From Malania oleifera (taxonomy: Eukaryota > Streptophyta > Magnoliopsida > Santalales > Ximeniaceae): a stretch of DNA of 64,000 nt. The DNA is taken from NCBI RefSeq assembly GCF_029873635.1, contig NC_080423.1, forward strand, positions 106,315,988 to 106,379,987, in the 5' to 3' direction. The notes below the pieces were generated by a model. It made no database searches, was not told the origin of the DNA, and worked only from the letters and a program-made list of their open reading frames with translations. The position numbers and the translations under genes were made by a program. Positions 12,237 through 30,500 of the stretch are shown here, in pieces. Within the stretch, counting starts at the first letter, position 1. Every line of letters begins with the position of its first letter.

Positions 12237-12260
<24 letters not shown>
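11986..12260. repeat. Tandem duplication (about 150 bp) containing part of KAR exon 3
   Basis: Two units, 11986-12109 and 12141-12260, share gaaatatcaaagcaataaacat, the stretch around tttatggcaaa, and actccagtacc. The second unit contains the 3' half of KAR exon 3 with its donor site. The first carries a decayed partial exon (minus-strand reading DAEEISSG) with the same GTACTGGAGTATTG donor context. The unit duplicated the exon-intron junction. Confidence 0.75.
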
Positions 12261-16787
<4,527 letters not shown>

Positions 16788-16960
16788 TGAAGCTCCGAAA
16801 CGTTTCCAGAGGACCGGGGCCGGAGAAGAAAAGAGAGAAAAAACAACGAATGTCGCCAGTAAAAACTATTGAGAGAGAGAGAGAGAGAGAGAGAGGAGGC
16901 GATGAACCAGCCAGCAGCGAGGTGGCGCCCCGTCTTTTTTTTCTTAGGTAGGGGTGCAGT
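16788..16960 (-). promoter_or_regulatory. KAR 5' leader with GA/CT microsatellite
   Basis: Directly upstream of the KAR start codon. On the minus strand a (CT)12 run (16871-16894) lies about 85 bases before the ATG, a common feature of plant 5' leaders and core promoters. No convincing TATA box was identified. Confidence 0.5.
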
Positions 16961-18517
16961 TGAGAATTAATTTGCAATTTCTTATTTCCGGGTGATTGAG
17001 GTGATAATTATTAGTAATTTAAATAAATAAATAAAAATTTACGATAAAAAAAAATTAAACCACGAATTTTGGTCACAATATTTTAAGATAAGACACAAAT
17101 AATTGAGAAAATATCTATATATTATGTTCACAATTTTCTTTATAGTGAGGAAATTAGTGATCAAAATTAAAGTTATATTTCAAATTACATTAGATTGCAT
17201 ATAATATACATAATACTGTAATAAAGATATTATAAATACATACACAACTTTGAACAAAATATTAGAAATTAATTAAAAAAGTTATTAGGATCTCACATCA
17301 AAACCTCATGATATTCTTTTCATGAATGTTATAGAGGATTAATATTCATTTGTTTTTTTGTATAATAAAAAATTTTCAATTGTGCGTTTAAGAAAATACG
17401 ACTAAGATGCTAAATTGATAATATTATAAAATTAAACAAAACAAAATGCTATTTGCATTTAACCTTTTGAAATTATATTAAGTGTAGATTTTGAATTTAT
17501 ATTTCTGACATTAATCCCACATTTGACTAGCCAAATATCTATTTAAAAAGAAAAACCACCAACACAAATTTATGCCATATAAAATCGGATAAGAACAAAT
17601 ATTTTTACAATAAAATATTAAATTAATTATTCTTTGCTCATTCTATGTCATGAATTCAAAAAAATATTTATGTAAAATTCTCTCAATGACTGTAGCACAT
17701 TTTATTTAATAAATCAAAATCACTCCTCTTAGAAGAGCGTACCACATAAGAACTCTTAGAAGAGTGTACCACATAGGAGAAGTGTTGAAGGAAGGGGCTA
17801 GGGATCATTTCTAGTTGAATTTTCTAAAATGGTACTTGAGAGAGAGAGAGATAGATGGTGCGGCCAAGCACAATCCATAAAAAGCATGTAGTTACATAAA
17901 GAGTCTCCATGTGGGAGAGGGTGGGGTGCGGGGGAGAAGATGAAATGCCATTCTTTTCATGTTTCTCAGCTCAGTTCATATTTTCTAGTTGAATCAATGC
18001 ATACTCAACTGACAAAATATGTATAGTTGGCCTCCAACAAAATTCCTCTTAAGATAACTCTCAATATCAAGCAGTTCCTAAATGCCCTAGGCTACAAATA
18101 TGAATCTCTCTTTTTACATCAAAAAATAAAAATATGATTGGTACATGTCTCTACTGTCAGAAACCCACAATAGCAAATCCCTTCTCTATCGTCATAAATT
18201 CTACCTCTATCCCCCTACCTATATAGCTTCAATAGAGCATTTTAGTGTTCAGCCTTCTGAAACCCAACTCTTCCTTAACCAAAAGTGATCCCAAAGACCC
18301 AAACCAATACAAAGAACACAACCTTCCTGCCCATCAATGGTTGCCTTTCTAACCCAATCTCTCCCTTGTTTCCCCTTTCCAAGGACTTCGAAGCTTGGTC
18401 AAACAAGAGACGGGATGGCATCGTGCCCCGATTAAATAAAATGGGGCGGAAATGGGTAAGCCAACAGTCCTCATAGTCACTCAAGAGAAGCATCGGTATA
18501 GTGAAAAACGAACCCAA
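16961..18517. other. Intergenic spacer between GTE 3' end and KAR 5' end
   Basis: AT-rich spacer of about 1.5 kb. The part nearest 18517 must contain the GTE 3' UTR and poly-A site. At 17728-17781 a 27-bp unit, ctcttagaagag followed by gtaccacata, is repeated twice in tandem. No coding region is recognised. Confidence 0.5.
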
Positions 18518-21500
18518 TCAATCAATTTCTCCTTCCTCAACATCATTTACTGGGCCTGGAACATTTTGGGGCTCCCCTTCTTCCTCCTCCTCGTCATCAG
18601 CCTTCATGTATAATCCAAGTTGCTCCAAGGGGTTACCATTTCCTTCAAATTTGAAACTTCCCAAACAATTTAAGGAGTGATCCGGGCTCGTTGCATCTCT
18701 GAAGGTCGACAACTGTTCGTCAGGTGCAGCCCTCAGCATTTCTAAATCTTCCATGAACTGAGAATTCTCATTAATATCAACAGTCTTTTCCATCTGCAAA
18801 TGCCCAAAGCTTAGGTCACCATTCACAGTAAACTCTTGCAATTGGCTTCTGCAACAAATAATAAATGTTCACTTTACCTTTAGCAGTGCCTGTCGTGCTG
18901 CTTCTCTCTCCAGTTCCCGCTTCCTTTTGGCCTCCGCCACAGCTTCTGCTTCAGCTTTCCTTCGAGCCTCTTCTGCAGCCTTGGCTTCAGCTTGTAACCG
19001 AGCTTTTTCTAATCATACCGCAAGGAAAATCATTATTGGAAAGAGGATAGGAACACAAATAGGATCCATCACTTCAATCCCATAAGCAGATAGATGCATC
19101 AGACAAAAGAGGGCATCAAAATAAAAGTCAGATGTCAGAAGTATTGAACCTTCTTTTTGCTGCCTCTCAAGCTCCTCCCTTTCAAGCCTTAATTTCTCTG
19201 GATCCAACTTCTCGACCTGTATTCAACACATAATGCAACTTGTAAATAATGGTATTCTAAGATCACAGCTAGAAATTGGAAACCTAGAATAACCAACAAT
19301 ATCCCAAAATAGTATCAAACCTTTTCAAGGGTCTTCTCCCGTGCTTTGAGAATGGTGTCAGCAAAACGGCTCCTTAATAAAGCTGCACGGTAGAGCTTTT
19401 CGGGGGAGACTTGCCTCTCAGATGGAGCACTCTCCCCTAAAATGTTACAGCATGATGGATGAGATGATGCTCCAAAACTAACAGCAGACACTTTCTTCAT
19501 GATTTTCATGCTTACCATCTTGACGGTCATCCGTGCCAGTCGAAACCGGCTTGGACTGAGAATTCTGCTCAACTTCGTCTAACCCATTTAAAGATTCTGT
19601 GCAACGGCAGGAGTTCGAATCAATATTGACCTTTTTTTTATGGAGGGGTGGGGGTGGGAACAAATCCTCCATCATAGTCCAACCCTCCGTCATAGTCCAA
19701 CCATATGCAAATATTAAACATAGAACCACAAAACTCACGATTTTCAGTGTCCATATCAGCTAAGCCGCTTCTTTTCTCATTTGCATTTGCTCCAGAACCT
19801 AAGATTTCCTAACATAGAGAGAAACAAAGAAAATATCCCCAACTCAGAGAGAGAGAGATGACATTTTTCATGAACACCACCAATACTAAGAAACATTGAC
19901 ATGAATCAGGGATTTAGTCATATGAAGACCTTTGCAGTATGTGCAGGGGCAGAAGCTTCAGCATCATCAGACTCACTCCCTGAACTACTGGCCGAGTCTG
20001 AGTCTGAAAAAACACAAAAGCAATAAATACAATTTAAAGCAATAAATACAATTTGAATGAATTGAGGAACAAAAACCAATAAGGATGATAATAACAATGA
20101 TTAACCTTGAAAAGAATTAACAGATTCATATTTTTAACCAAGATATATACAAACATCCAAATAATTCCATAATTTATAGAAAGGTTGTAAAATGTTGCTA
20201 CTGGCAGACCCTCTACTTAAAAAGGGATACAGAAAATTTTGCAAAGAAAATAAGCTGATAATGCAGTTATTAACAGTAGCAACAAATGAAATCAAAAAGA
20301 ATTGGCCACTTTCCTCAACTATAGGCAGATTTCAAATAAAATTTTGTTAAGACATATGCTCAACATTCAGAATCCCAACAAGTTTGATCTTTATGCTTTG
20401 GTAGTTCAAAATCTGTCGCATTTGTTCCTTCATTGCTGCTCCTTTTAAGGGTGTGGAATAATTTGTTTGGACCATTTGGAGAGAACTGGGTGGGTCTTGA
20501 GCTGGTGGAGCATCTATTGGCCATAACCTTTTTCAGGGTTTGGGAGGAATAGAGATGATGCAGCATTGTGGAAGTGTGAGCTTTTTCCCACATTATGGGA
20601 CATATGGTTGTAGCAGATTGCAATATATTCTCACGGGAAAGAAAATTTCTTTGCCTATGCTTTGGGATAGGATTCAGTACTTGGCCTCATTGTGGACCTT
20701 TGCCGCTGGTTGTTTAAAGGATTATATTTTTCTGCCTTATGCATGACCATAGAGCAGTGCTGTTTGGATATTGTTCTTTTTTTGTTCTTTATGCTCCAAG
20801 GAGGCTTTCTTATGTGCCTTTTTGTATTTCCTATCTAATAGAATTTCTTCTTCAGTCCAAAACATTCAGATTCCCAACAAATCTATACGGGAACTCATAA
20901 AGAGAGTTCAAAATTTTCTACAAACCAGAAACCTCAAATCCATGAACTCATTCTGCAGTATACTGGTCTGGTCTCTTGATTTTCTTAGATGCCCGACTCA
21001 ATTTTGAAATCTGCTTTCAGAATACATCTAAAAAATGTGGTTGACATATTGTTTAAGGTGTGCTCTCATCTAAATCTTGAGGCACCTGCAGCTACATGGA
21101 GGCATGCCTGCTAGTGTGAATAAATTGTATGCATACAGATTCTCTTCAACCCAACAGCCTACCTAGTTTATCTCGGTATATTGTTTCAAATCAACTTTAT
21201 TCCTTGTTTACTTATATTTAAATTTTCAAAAAAAACAAAAAAGGATTTTTCTAGATGTATGATAAAATGAGTTTGAAAGCAAATCCACGATGGGAAAACA
21301 TGTTGCTACTTTTTCTTTTCTTTGTTCTTGTGTGTGTACGGGAAGAAAGGCAGGGCCGTGGGTTAAGAAAAAGAAGCTTTAATAAAAATAGCAAGGAGAG
21401 AAAAATACAGAAGCGGAGAAGTCGTCCTCAAAAGATGAGAGAAAAGGAAAAGTCAACATCATCTTATCAAAGTGACCCAGTCTCAATTACCATCCTGAAA

Positions 21501-24500
21501 AACAGCCAGCGCTATAAGCCCAAAGTGAAGCCAAATACCACTCTCAATCCAAAAGATCCTTCTCTCTTTCCAAAAAATGTTCTAGCATTCCTCTCCATGC
21601 AAATTCCCTCCAGCACAAAAGGCAGACCTCCACAGCCTGTCCATATGCTTCCAAAACCAACAAAAAAAAAATACTCAAGAATTAAACTGACTTCAAACAA
21701 ATCCTTGGAGCTACTCCCACACAGACAAATATATGAACACAAAACTTTAGAAAGATTTGTGCGAATAATCCCCTGATGAATCTCAATTCCAAATTCTTGC
21801 ATCACCCTTATTGGAATTAACGCTGCAAAGAATTAAACTCCTCCCAACTCTTTATCGCTCAATCCCTTCTAAAATGAAAATCCCACAAGAAAGATCCCTC
21901 TCAAAGATTAAAAAAGGGAAGGAAGGTGGAGGGAGTACATTTTAACGTTGTTAAAATATGCTTCTTAGAATTTTTTTTCTCAAGATTGTAATTACTGGAA
22001 ATTTCAAGCATGCACAAATAACCTTTAGTACACACCACTAGCTGTTTAAGTGAACAGTCAAATCATAACAATTCATCGGCTTCTCTTAAGTTAGAAAGAC
22101 CCCACATCACCTACCACAAATCCCCTAGAATGACAGGCTTACTTGCAGTCCTTTGAATTTATGATATAGGGGCAAACTTATTTTTAATTCCAGACTCGCT
22201 CATTTGAAAAATCTGAGAAGCAGCGTTGAAGAGATTGATTATTCCTATAAAGCTGCAGCCAATAGAAAACTAAGATGCCACAGCATCATTTTTTTAAAGC
22301 AGAAATTCTAGAATTTCAGGGGCACCAAGTATTAAAAGAGTAGTTCCTACATGTAATCCAAAAATCAAAGATCGTGTATGCGTCCAAGAACTCTTGCCCA
22401 AGTAAATACCTAAGCCACCAATACAAGAAAGCTGTATCAACTCCTTCAAAAATTCTCCTATTTTTCACCACACAACCCAAAAAATGGTGGGAAAGGATAA
22501 GGGAGAGGGCTTTCTCCTCTCTATACAAGCATTCACACATCTGGAAGCCCAAAGTTCCTCCCAGCCACAGCCACAGAGAAGCAAAGAAGAGACAACCCAA
22601 CCACAAATTTCTAGTCCAAAACAGTTTAATAAAATGTAATTCACTGAATCTGCTGCATTTTACATAGAGAACATCATTTCGCCAGGATTAACGTTTATTG
22701 AATGTTAATGATGGTCAAGAGTTAAGACCCTTTCCCAAGCTACTTCCAAAGCAAAAAAACCTATTTTGGTTAGAGCAGCCATATTCTGGCTCACTTTCCA
22801 AGGAAATTAGCCTTTCCTTCAACAAGATTCACTTGTTCTCGGCCTTTACGGTAAGGATTTTAGCGGGAAACAGCCACCAGTATTCAAAATCCAAATTGGC
22901 CTATAATACACATCAAAGAAAAGAGAGAACAATCTCAGCCCCACCCTAGACATCTCTTTCAAAGGAAAAGTTTCAATTGACTTCACGTGTAGAGGAACAT
23001 CCTTGTTTCAAGCACTTAGGAAAATGAGTCTTCAAAAGGATGTCTCCACACCAAAGATCATGCCAAAAATATATTGCCTCCATCCCCCCCCCCCCCGGCC
23101 AATCAAAATGACGCAAAGCAAATATGCTATCATACTTTCTTATCCACCTCAAACCCCCACTCCATATGGTTCCCTTCTAGCCATAGTGATCCACCCATCA
23201 TTATTAGTCATATTTGGCACAGTAGTGCTATGGGGTAACAAGCCCGTGACCATCAAGGGCCCACATAGCGACATCAGGGAAGGAGAAAAGAGTTGTGGTC
23301 CCCATGCACTTCCTTCTCTAATGCTGGTACATGGGCCCATGATGCCATGAGCCTACGATCCCAAGTGTTCTAGTATATGGAAAAACAAATTATCAAAAGA
23401 AAAAACTTATCTCTAGGCCAACAACCATTAAGCAACTTCTCTGATTTTGCCCCTATGGGTAGGGGTTTACTCAATTCTTATTGGTTCGATTTTGACGCAA
23501 ACCGATAACCAAACTGAAAAAATCGATTTTCAAAATATAAATCAAAATTGAACCATACACCAACGGTTTAGTGTAACCGTAAACCGAATTTTTACAATTC
23601 GGTTCAAATTCAACTAAATTTTTAATATAAAAATTTATATTAAAAAAAAATAAAAAAGATTTGCAAGCCCAAAAAAGTTCGAACCTAAATCAAGCCCATC
23701 TAAATGTAGACAAGGCCCAAGGGTGGCCAGCCAACTATAATGGAGGGCCTAACTCGGTGCAATGATAGAAATGCTAGATGGACTTTTATGTAGGAAGGGA
23801 GGGAGATTCTATTCTTCCTCCAACCAATGTGGGACAAAGGTTCCCCTAGGCCAAGTCCCCAACCTAATTGCCAGATCTTCCACTCCACTACACTCGTCCC
23901 ACATCGCCATAATGAGGATTTTGAGAGTCAAGCATCTTATATAAAATCCTTTCCCACTCCCTTGAGCAAGTTCAACAACAATCTAGATTTAATTAGTCAA
24001 AAATATTAATTAATAAAATAAAGTATTAAATGGTTTCAATTATATAATTAAAGAAATAACATATTTCGTAGTACACACATACATATGGTATTAAAAATAA
24101 TCATTTTAAAATTATAATCGGTTTTCGGTTTTTGGGTTCAGTTTTTAAGTGAAACCGAAGACCGAAATACCCAACTGAAGTTTCAAACGGTTCGGTTTCG
24201 GTCCGATTCTCGATTTTTTGGTAAATTTTGTACACCCCTACCTATGGGTCACACCAAAGGAGGAGCATCAAGACTGTTAACCTCTCTCAAAAGAGATTCT
24301 TAGTTTGAACATCTCCAAAAAGACGAGACAACCCAAACACCAAAAATTTTTAGTCCAAAGCATTTTAATAAAATGTAATTCACTAAATTTGCTGCAGTTT
24401 AAATATATTGAGTCTTCAAAGGGATGTCTCCACACCAAAAGATCATGCCAAAAATATATTGCCTCCATTGAACCATCAAAATGACGAAAAGCAAATGTCC

Positions 24501-27500
24501 ACCTCAAAACCCCCCACTCCATATGGCGCCCTTCCATCCATAGTGATCCACTCGTTCTTATTAGTCAATATTTGGCACCGTAGTGTTGTAGGGTCATGGG
24601 CCCATGACCATCAAGGGCCCACATGGCAACATCAGAGAAGGAGAAAAGGGGTTGTGCCCCCCATGCACTTCCCTCTCAATGTTGGCACATGGGACCATGA
24701 TGCCACGGGCCCATGACCCTAAGTATTTTCCTATTTGGCAACAAAGAAAGTTATCAAAAGAAGAAACTTATCTCTTGGCCACCAACCATTAAGCAACTTC
24801 TCTGATTTTGCCCTTATGGATGACAAAGAGAGAGATAGAAGGGGAGGAACTTCTTAGTTTGTTCAACAAGGAGGAGCATCAAGACTGTTAACCTCTCTCA
24901 AAAGAGATACCTAGTATGGACATTTGCAAAAACATCTCTATTCCAAGCCTTCAATTATTTCCTTAAGGCTTTCAATTTCATTGCCCACAATGAAGCTAAG
25001 AAAATTCTAACTTGAAAAATTTCCCACCAATTAAAATAAAATATTTAAATCTTTCATTTTGAGCCACATGTTTCCAAAGCAAAGAAAAGGTGTGGAGCCT
25101 ACCTAACTATACAAGTCTCAAGAAGATTCGGACGGTGCTCAGGGATTGTCCTAGGAAAGTTTCAATAGAAATTTTGAAAAAAACAACCAAGCCTAAAAAT
25201 TCCACTAGTTGAGGTTAGCAATATGAATCCTGTTTTGCTGTTCTACACAATCTAGAGCAATATCCTTAAATATATGGAGAATCCTCCAAGACTTGATCAA
25301 GCAAAAGATCAACCTACAAGTGGGAGATCAAAGAGCGCATCTACATTCAAAAAGATCAAGAGTTCCCTCAAACAAGTTTTCTATAGGAGAACCCCACTTC
25401 TTTCAAGGGAGTAAATAAGTAAACTAAAATCACCTCCCAAGACCCAAGGGCAATCCTCAATAGCCTTTATGCCTAAAAACACTCATTCCGTAGAAGTTCC
25501 ACTGTTTCTTCGTAGCCTATAAATCTCATAAAACTAAGTAAAATTATCCTCCAAAGTTCTAAACAAGAAAGTAACATAGAAGCTCCTTGCCTAGCCATCC
25601 ATTAATACCACCCCATCATCTATAAAAGAATGACAATGCAACCAGCAGCTCCTGCAACCCCATCCATATAGCTAATAATATGCATGTCTATTGACTTTCA
25701 TTTTGGTCTCTTGCAGACAAACAATGATAGTCTTCCACTCCTAAAGGAAAATTTTCAGCACAGCCTTTTTGCTCTGATAATTTCTACCCATAGCTTCCCA
25801 AGTGATAAGCCAAAAAATTCTAAGCACCGTAGAGGACTCATATCCAAATTCTACAACCCAGCTAACCAATCAAATTTAACTGCTCTCTCTTCTCCTGTTC
25901 CTTCTACCTCTTCATTCCCCTTTATTTTTTTATTTAACTTTTTTTAGTACTAGTTCTACAATAATAGAACCAAAGCCAATGCCACAATTTCTCAAATGGT
26001 ATCAAACAGTCTTGTTCGTACATACTAATAATTGCTCATCATGTAGGAGAAATTAGTATTTGTTCATCACAAGGGAGAAAATGAATTATGTAAAGATATC
26101 AATTTGACTGATAAGAGGATTAAGGATAAGTTCTCTTATCATCTAGGTTCTTATTATTATATGGTGTTTAGTAAATTCTACATTTTTTCATAATTATGTT
26201 GTTAGATTAAATATATAGAGTTAATTAAATATAATGTAAGGGAACTGATATCCCTGTGTATAGGGTGTAGAAAAATTGCCGAAAATCAAACCAAAATCAA
26301 ATGCAGTTCGGTTTTTTGGTTCCCCAGTTTCTATTTCGGTTCTCAAAAAAATAAATTTTTAGTTTCGGTTTCAAAACATAACTGAACCGAAAAAATCGAA
26401 AAAAGGATTTAAATAAAAAACTAATATATAAATTAATATAATTAATTAATATATATATCATATATCCGCCTTGGGAGTGGGGGACTAGGTATGGGCGTAC
26501 AAAATTTTTAAATGATTATTTTTAATATTGTATATATGTGAACTATAAAATATATTATTTCTTCATTTATAAAATTAAAACCATTTAATACTTTATTTAA
26601 TTAATTAATTTTTTTAACTAATTAAATATGGGTTGTTGACCTTGCTCAAGGATAAGGAAGGAGTGGGAATGGGATTTATACAAGATGCATGACTCTCAAA
26701 ATTCTCATTTTGGTGATGTAGGACAAGTGTTGTGGAGGGGAAGTTGGGGTGGGGACTTGGCCTGGGGGAACCTTTGTCCCACATTGGTTGGAGGAAGAAT
26801 AGAAGCTCCCTCCCTTCCCATATAAAAGCCCATCTAGCCTTCCTATCATTGGCATTGAGTAAGGCCCTTCATTCTAGTTGTCTGGATGGGCAACCCATAG
26901 GCCTTGTCTACATTCAGAAGGGCTTGATTTAGGTTTGGGCTCTTTTGGGCTTGCAAATCTATTTTATATTTTTTTAAATATAAGTTTTATATTAAAAATC
27001 GAGTAAAACCAAACCAAACCATAAAAATTCAGTTTATGGTTACACTAAACCGTCGGTGTATGGTTTGATTTCGGTTTTAGATTTTGAAAACCGATTTTTT
27101 CAGTTCGGTTATCAGTTTTGACCAAAACCAATAAGAACAGAGTACACCCCTACCTGTGTATGTGCACTCTACATATATTTTGGATTGTACATCAAACTTC
27201 CATAATAACTGTCATCATTGTAATTTGCCTTCAATTAAATAAGTTAAGAGTTGCACACATGGTAACTGGCAACTGCACCTTATAATATGGCACCATCCCC
27301 TATGGGGCATGATTTTCAACTATAAAATTTTAATTGATTAGTAAAAAAAATTCTTTCATGCTTATTAAAGATTGAAATACAAATATATACTATTTTAATG
27401 TTATTTTGTGTATGCATTGAATCAACATGCCAATATCTAGACACAGTTGGACTCCTGACCCACAGGCCGCAACAAAAGCATGTCCACAACTTTCAAACTT

Positions 27501-30500
27501 ATTATGCAACACCCAAATAGATGGTTCATTGTTCATAATCAAGACCAACCATGAATATAAGATTAGAATAGCTCGGCATATGCATCAAACAAATAGTGGA
27601 CTTCTCAGCAGGTAGAGTTCACAGCCTAAAAAATGTTCACATCTAATACAAGACTCCACTCCACATTAGAAAAGGTTATTTCTATAGCTTGAACTTTCAC
27701 TCTTCTCACTGAGGCATTGAGTAGAGTCCACAGCCACACCCAAGAAAAATACTTTCCGTCAAAGGTCCCAATACCACAGGCTCTTGTTTGAACTAGATTT
27801 GCCAAGAATGGTTCAAAACGCTGTAGGTAAAAAAAGAAACACTTTGGTATTTCACCCATCTTGACCTTCAATTTTTATGTCTTATATCCAAACTTTGATG
27901 TTATATCCAAACTTCGATGTGAAAGAAACCAATAAGCTTCCGCCAAAAGGACAAGCGTAACCCCATCTATACGGGATGAGACACTAAAGAATTCCTCAGT
28001 TCAACAATTAATTGACTACTAATGCCAAATTAGTATTCAGTCAACATTCAAAACAGAGGAAAGACATTCAAAAGTAGATCATATTTAATGAAAGGGGGTA
28101 TTATGATGCCACAGAAAGAAAAAAATGACTAGCGTGTGACAATCTTCGACTGTACAGCATAAAAATATCCTGCATGTTAACTTTATGGGGAGTTCCTATT
28201 ATGACTAATCTGCAACAATCTTTGGATAAAAAGAATTATTAAAACATCCTGCAGTTTGTCTTCAAGTGATGTTCCTGTCATATAGGATAAAAATTTTTAA
28301 AAGAAAAAAGCATGATTCCAAAATTGTGTTGGCAGGGAAAGAATAGCATTGCCGAATCATGTTCTCTTTCTTGTGGGAGTGATTCATGATATTTTTAGGG
28401 TAAAAGACACATTACTCCCTTGAGGTGAAAAGGCATGAAACGGCCCCAATATTTAAAAAAAAAATTCTAGGGAACCCCCCCCCACCCCCCAAAAGGTGTC
28501 AAATTTTCCAACCTCCAGTTTACCAAAAAGACAGAGATCTCCCCTTCTATTTGGCCAAAAAAGGTATAAGTATCCCAAAAGTCAATTATCAAGGGAGGTT
28601 TTTGTAGGATTTCTAAAACCTTAGGGGAGGTCTAGAATTTCTGAAACATCAAGGGAGGTCCACATCTTTCTGCTAAACCTAAAGGGAGGTCAGTGTCCTT
28701 TGCACTATTTCTTAACTAATTCCTAACAGAGTTCTGCTTTTAAATCTATTAACATAACCAAAGAATTTTCAAAAATTAAAGCTCTACATCTTGAAGTTTA
28801 AAAAATAAAATTAAGGGGAAAACTTGTGAAAGGATTACAGAAACACAAACCACTAGATGAAGAACCTGATTCGCTGCTGGAGCTACTTGAACTACTATAT
28901 TTACTGTTCCTAAGAGCTGTGTCTTTTTCTATCTCCACTGGAGGGTAGCCCGAAACAGGAGGATCATTGCCACCAATATCTACATCCTCGTCAACAGGGT
29001 CATTGCCTGAAAATATACTTGGGATGAAAATCAACAAGCTAAACAAAGTATCCTACAAAAATATTTTTAAAAAATAAAATAAATAAAGAGCAAAGTCCCT
29101 CCACATTTCAAATACTATCAACATTGTAAATAATGCATTCAAATGAAAGCAAAAATAACCTTTGCATGGTTGCATTGAAGAGTTGCTAAATCCAGACTCG
29201 TTAAGAACCTGCAGCCAGAAAAAATATATACACAAGTCAACAGTTAGATATGCATGGCAGATATCTAAGTCGCATGCTGCGCACACACATTAACACACAC
29301 ACACACACACACACACGGACAGACCTCCATTTCACAAGGTTCAACTTTCTCCTGCTTCTTCTGTTTCTCCAGCAAATAATCATCTAAAAGCTTCCGTAAA
29401 GCTAACAAGGTATCATCACTAAGAGCATCAATGTCAATCTCAATCTCATCTTCACCTGTTTGGCTTTCGCTGAAACTATGCTCCTTTAAGAAATCAACAA
29501 TGCTATCCGGCAATTCTCCCAGCAAAGCTTCCAGCTCCGTGCTTAAAGCATGCTTCTCCTCATCAGTAATGACCCTTTTAAGAGGCTCGGGCTTGACTTT
29601 ATGGTCTGATGGCGTGGTTTTCTTCTTTTTCAGGGGTGGTGCAGCAGATTCAGTTTCTAAGTCAACAACTGAAGTTGAAGGCACCAACTCTACACCACCA
29701 GTTACAGGAAGCTTTTTCTCTATGGGTTTCCACCTAACTTCAAAGAACTTACTAAGCGTCTCAGCCATTAAGTGGACGTCATTACCAGGTGGATTATAAG
29801 TCAATGCATTTGAAAAAGTAAGCCTCACATCTGCAGCGAACTCTGTTGGACTTGAATATCGACCTGAGGCAATCTTGCTTTTCACAGTGCCCAAATCCAT
29901 AGGATGCTTAATGACAGTAAAGTAATCAGGAATGTTTAACTTCACTATATCAACAGGAGTGTTGAAAACCCAGCCATACTGATGTGACATCAGGCGATTT
30001 AGCAATGTCTCACATTGTTTCATCAACATAGGATTTGAAGATGTAACTGATGCAGCCTGCTTCACTGAATCAAGCCGCCCAGCTACACCGCGCTTTGTGC
30101 TGGGACCATTACGTGCCGGTGGACCACGTTTCTTCTCTTGTGTATTTGCTTCAGATGGCCTTTGGAAACTCTCTTGAGAAGGCCTCTTTTTTCCATTGCT
30201 GCAACTACGAATATCACCCGAGGGCGATAAAGCCACAGCATTTGAGCTCAACGAAGCAACTCTCTTCTGAAGGACCCGAACCTGTTCAAGCTCTGTTCTC
30301 AACCTCAAATCTAAATCCCTTCGTTCAGACCGTGACATCTTTGAGAATGACAGAACTTGTAAGGGGACACCAAAATTATCACATCCATCTGCATTCAAAC
30401 TAATGCACTTCCTTTTAGGGGCACAGGAATCCTCAGACGCAGTCATCTCCGTTTCAACTCGTCCAGAACTCCCAAACCCTTCCGATTCCCCCATTGTCTC

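Larger units (their letters stand above)
21240..25960 (-). pseudogene. L1-type LINE remnant in GTE intron 3 (antisense reading to plus, same strand as the gene)
   Basis: Minus-strand L1 debris running from an endonuclease start near 25800 (a VCLQETKMK block near 25700) through [21 protein letters not shown] near 25450 to the FWHDLL...RHPFEDS block, which occurs twice (about 24430 and 23050). The C-terminal zinc region follows near 22600, and a WxERN motif ([11 protein letters not shown]) near 21600. Most of the RT core is missing. Frameshifts are everywhere. An internal tandem duplication and a hAT insertion enlarge it. The 173-codon plus-strand ORF at 21255-21776 is its antisense shadow. Confidence 0.7.
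20004..28850 (-). other. Giant intron 3 of the GTE gene (8.85 kb)
   Basis: Bounded by donor GTTTGTG after exon 3 and acceptor TTTTTTCAG before exon 4. Both flanking exons are in phase 1 and encode the continuous Ser/Asp-rich linker. Most of the intron is mobile-element sequence: an L1 tail (20382-20860), a long minus-strand L1 (about 21240-25960) with an internal duplication, two hAT copies and a MITE. Stretches 20004-20361, 20881-21240 and 25960-26252 show nothing recognisable. Confidence 0.9.

Noticed and set aside
17513-17545. Possible further snRNA upstream element (ATCCCACATTT) outside the hAT copies
   Set aside because: Only 9 of 11 matches, and no TATA box at 23-24 or 33-34 bp; the nearest TATTTAAA is about 15 bp away.
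21255-21776. Plus-strand ORF of 173 codons
   Set aside because: Lys/Arg-rich low-complexity translation with no domain. It is antisense to a minus-strand L1 C-terminal region ([11 protein letters not shown]).
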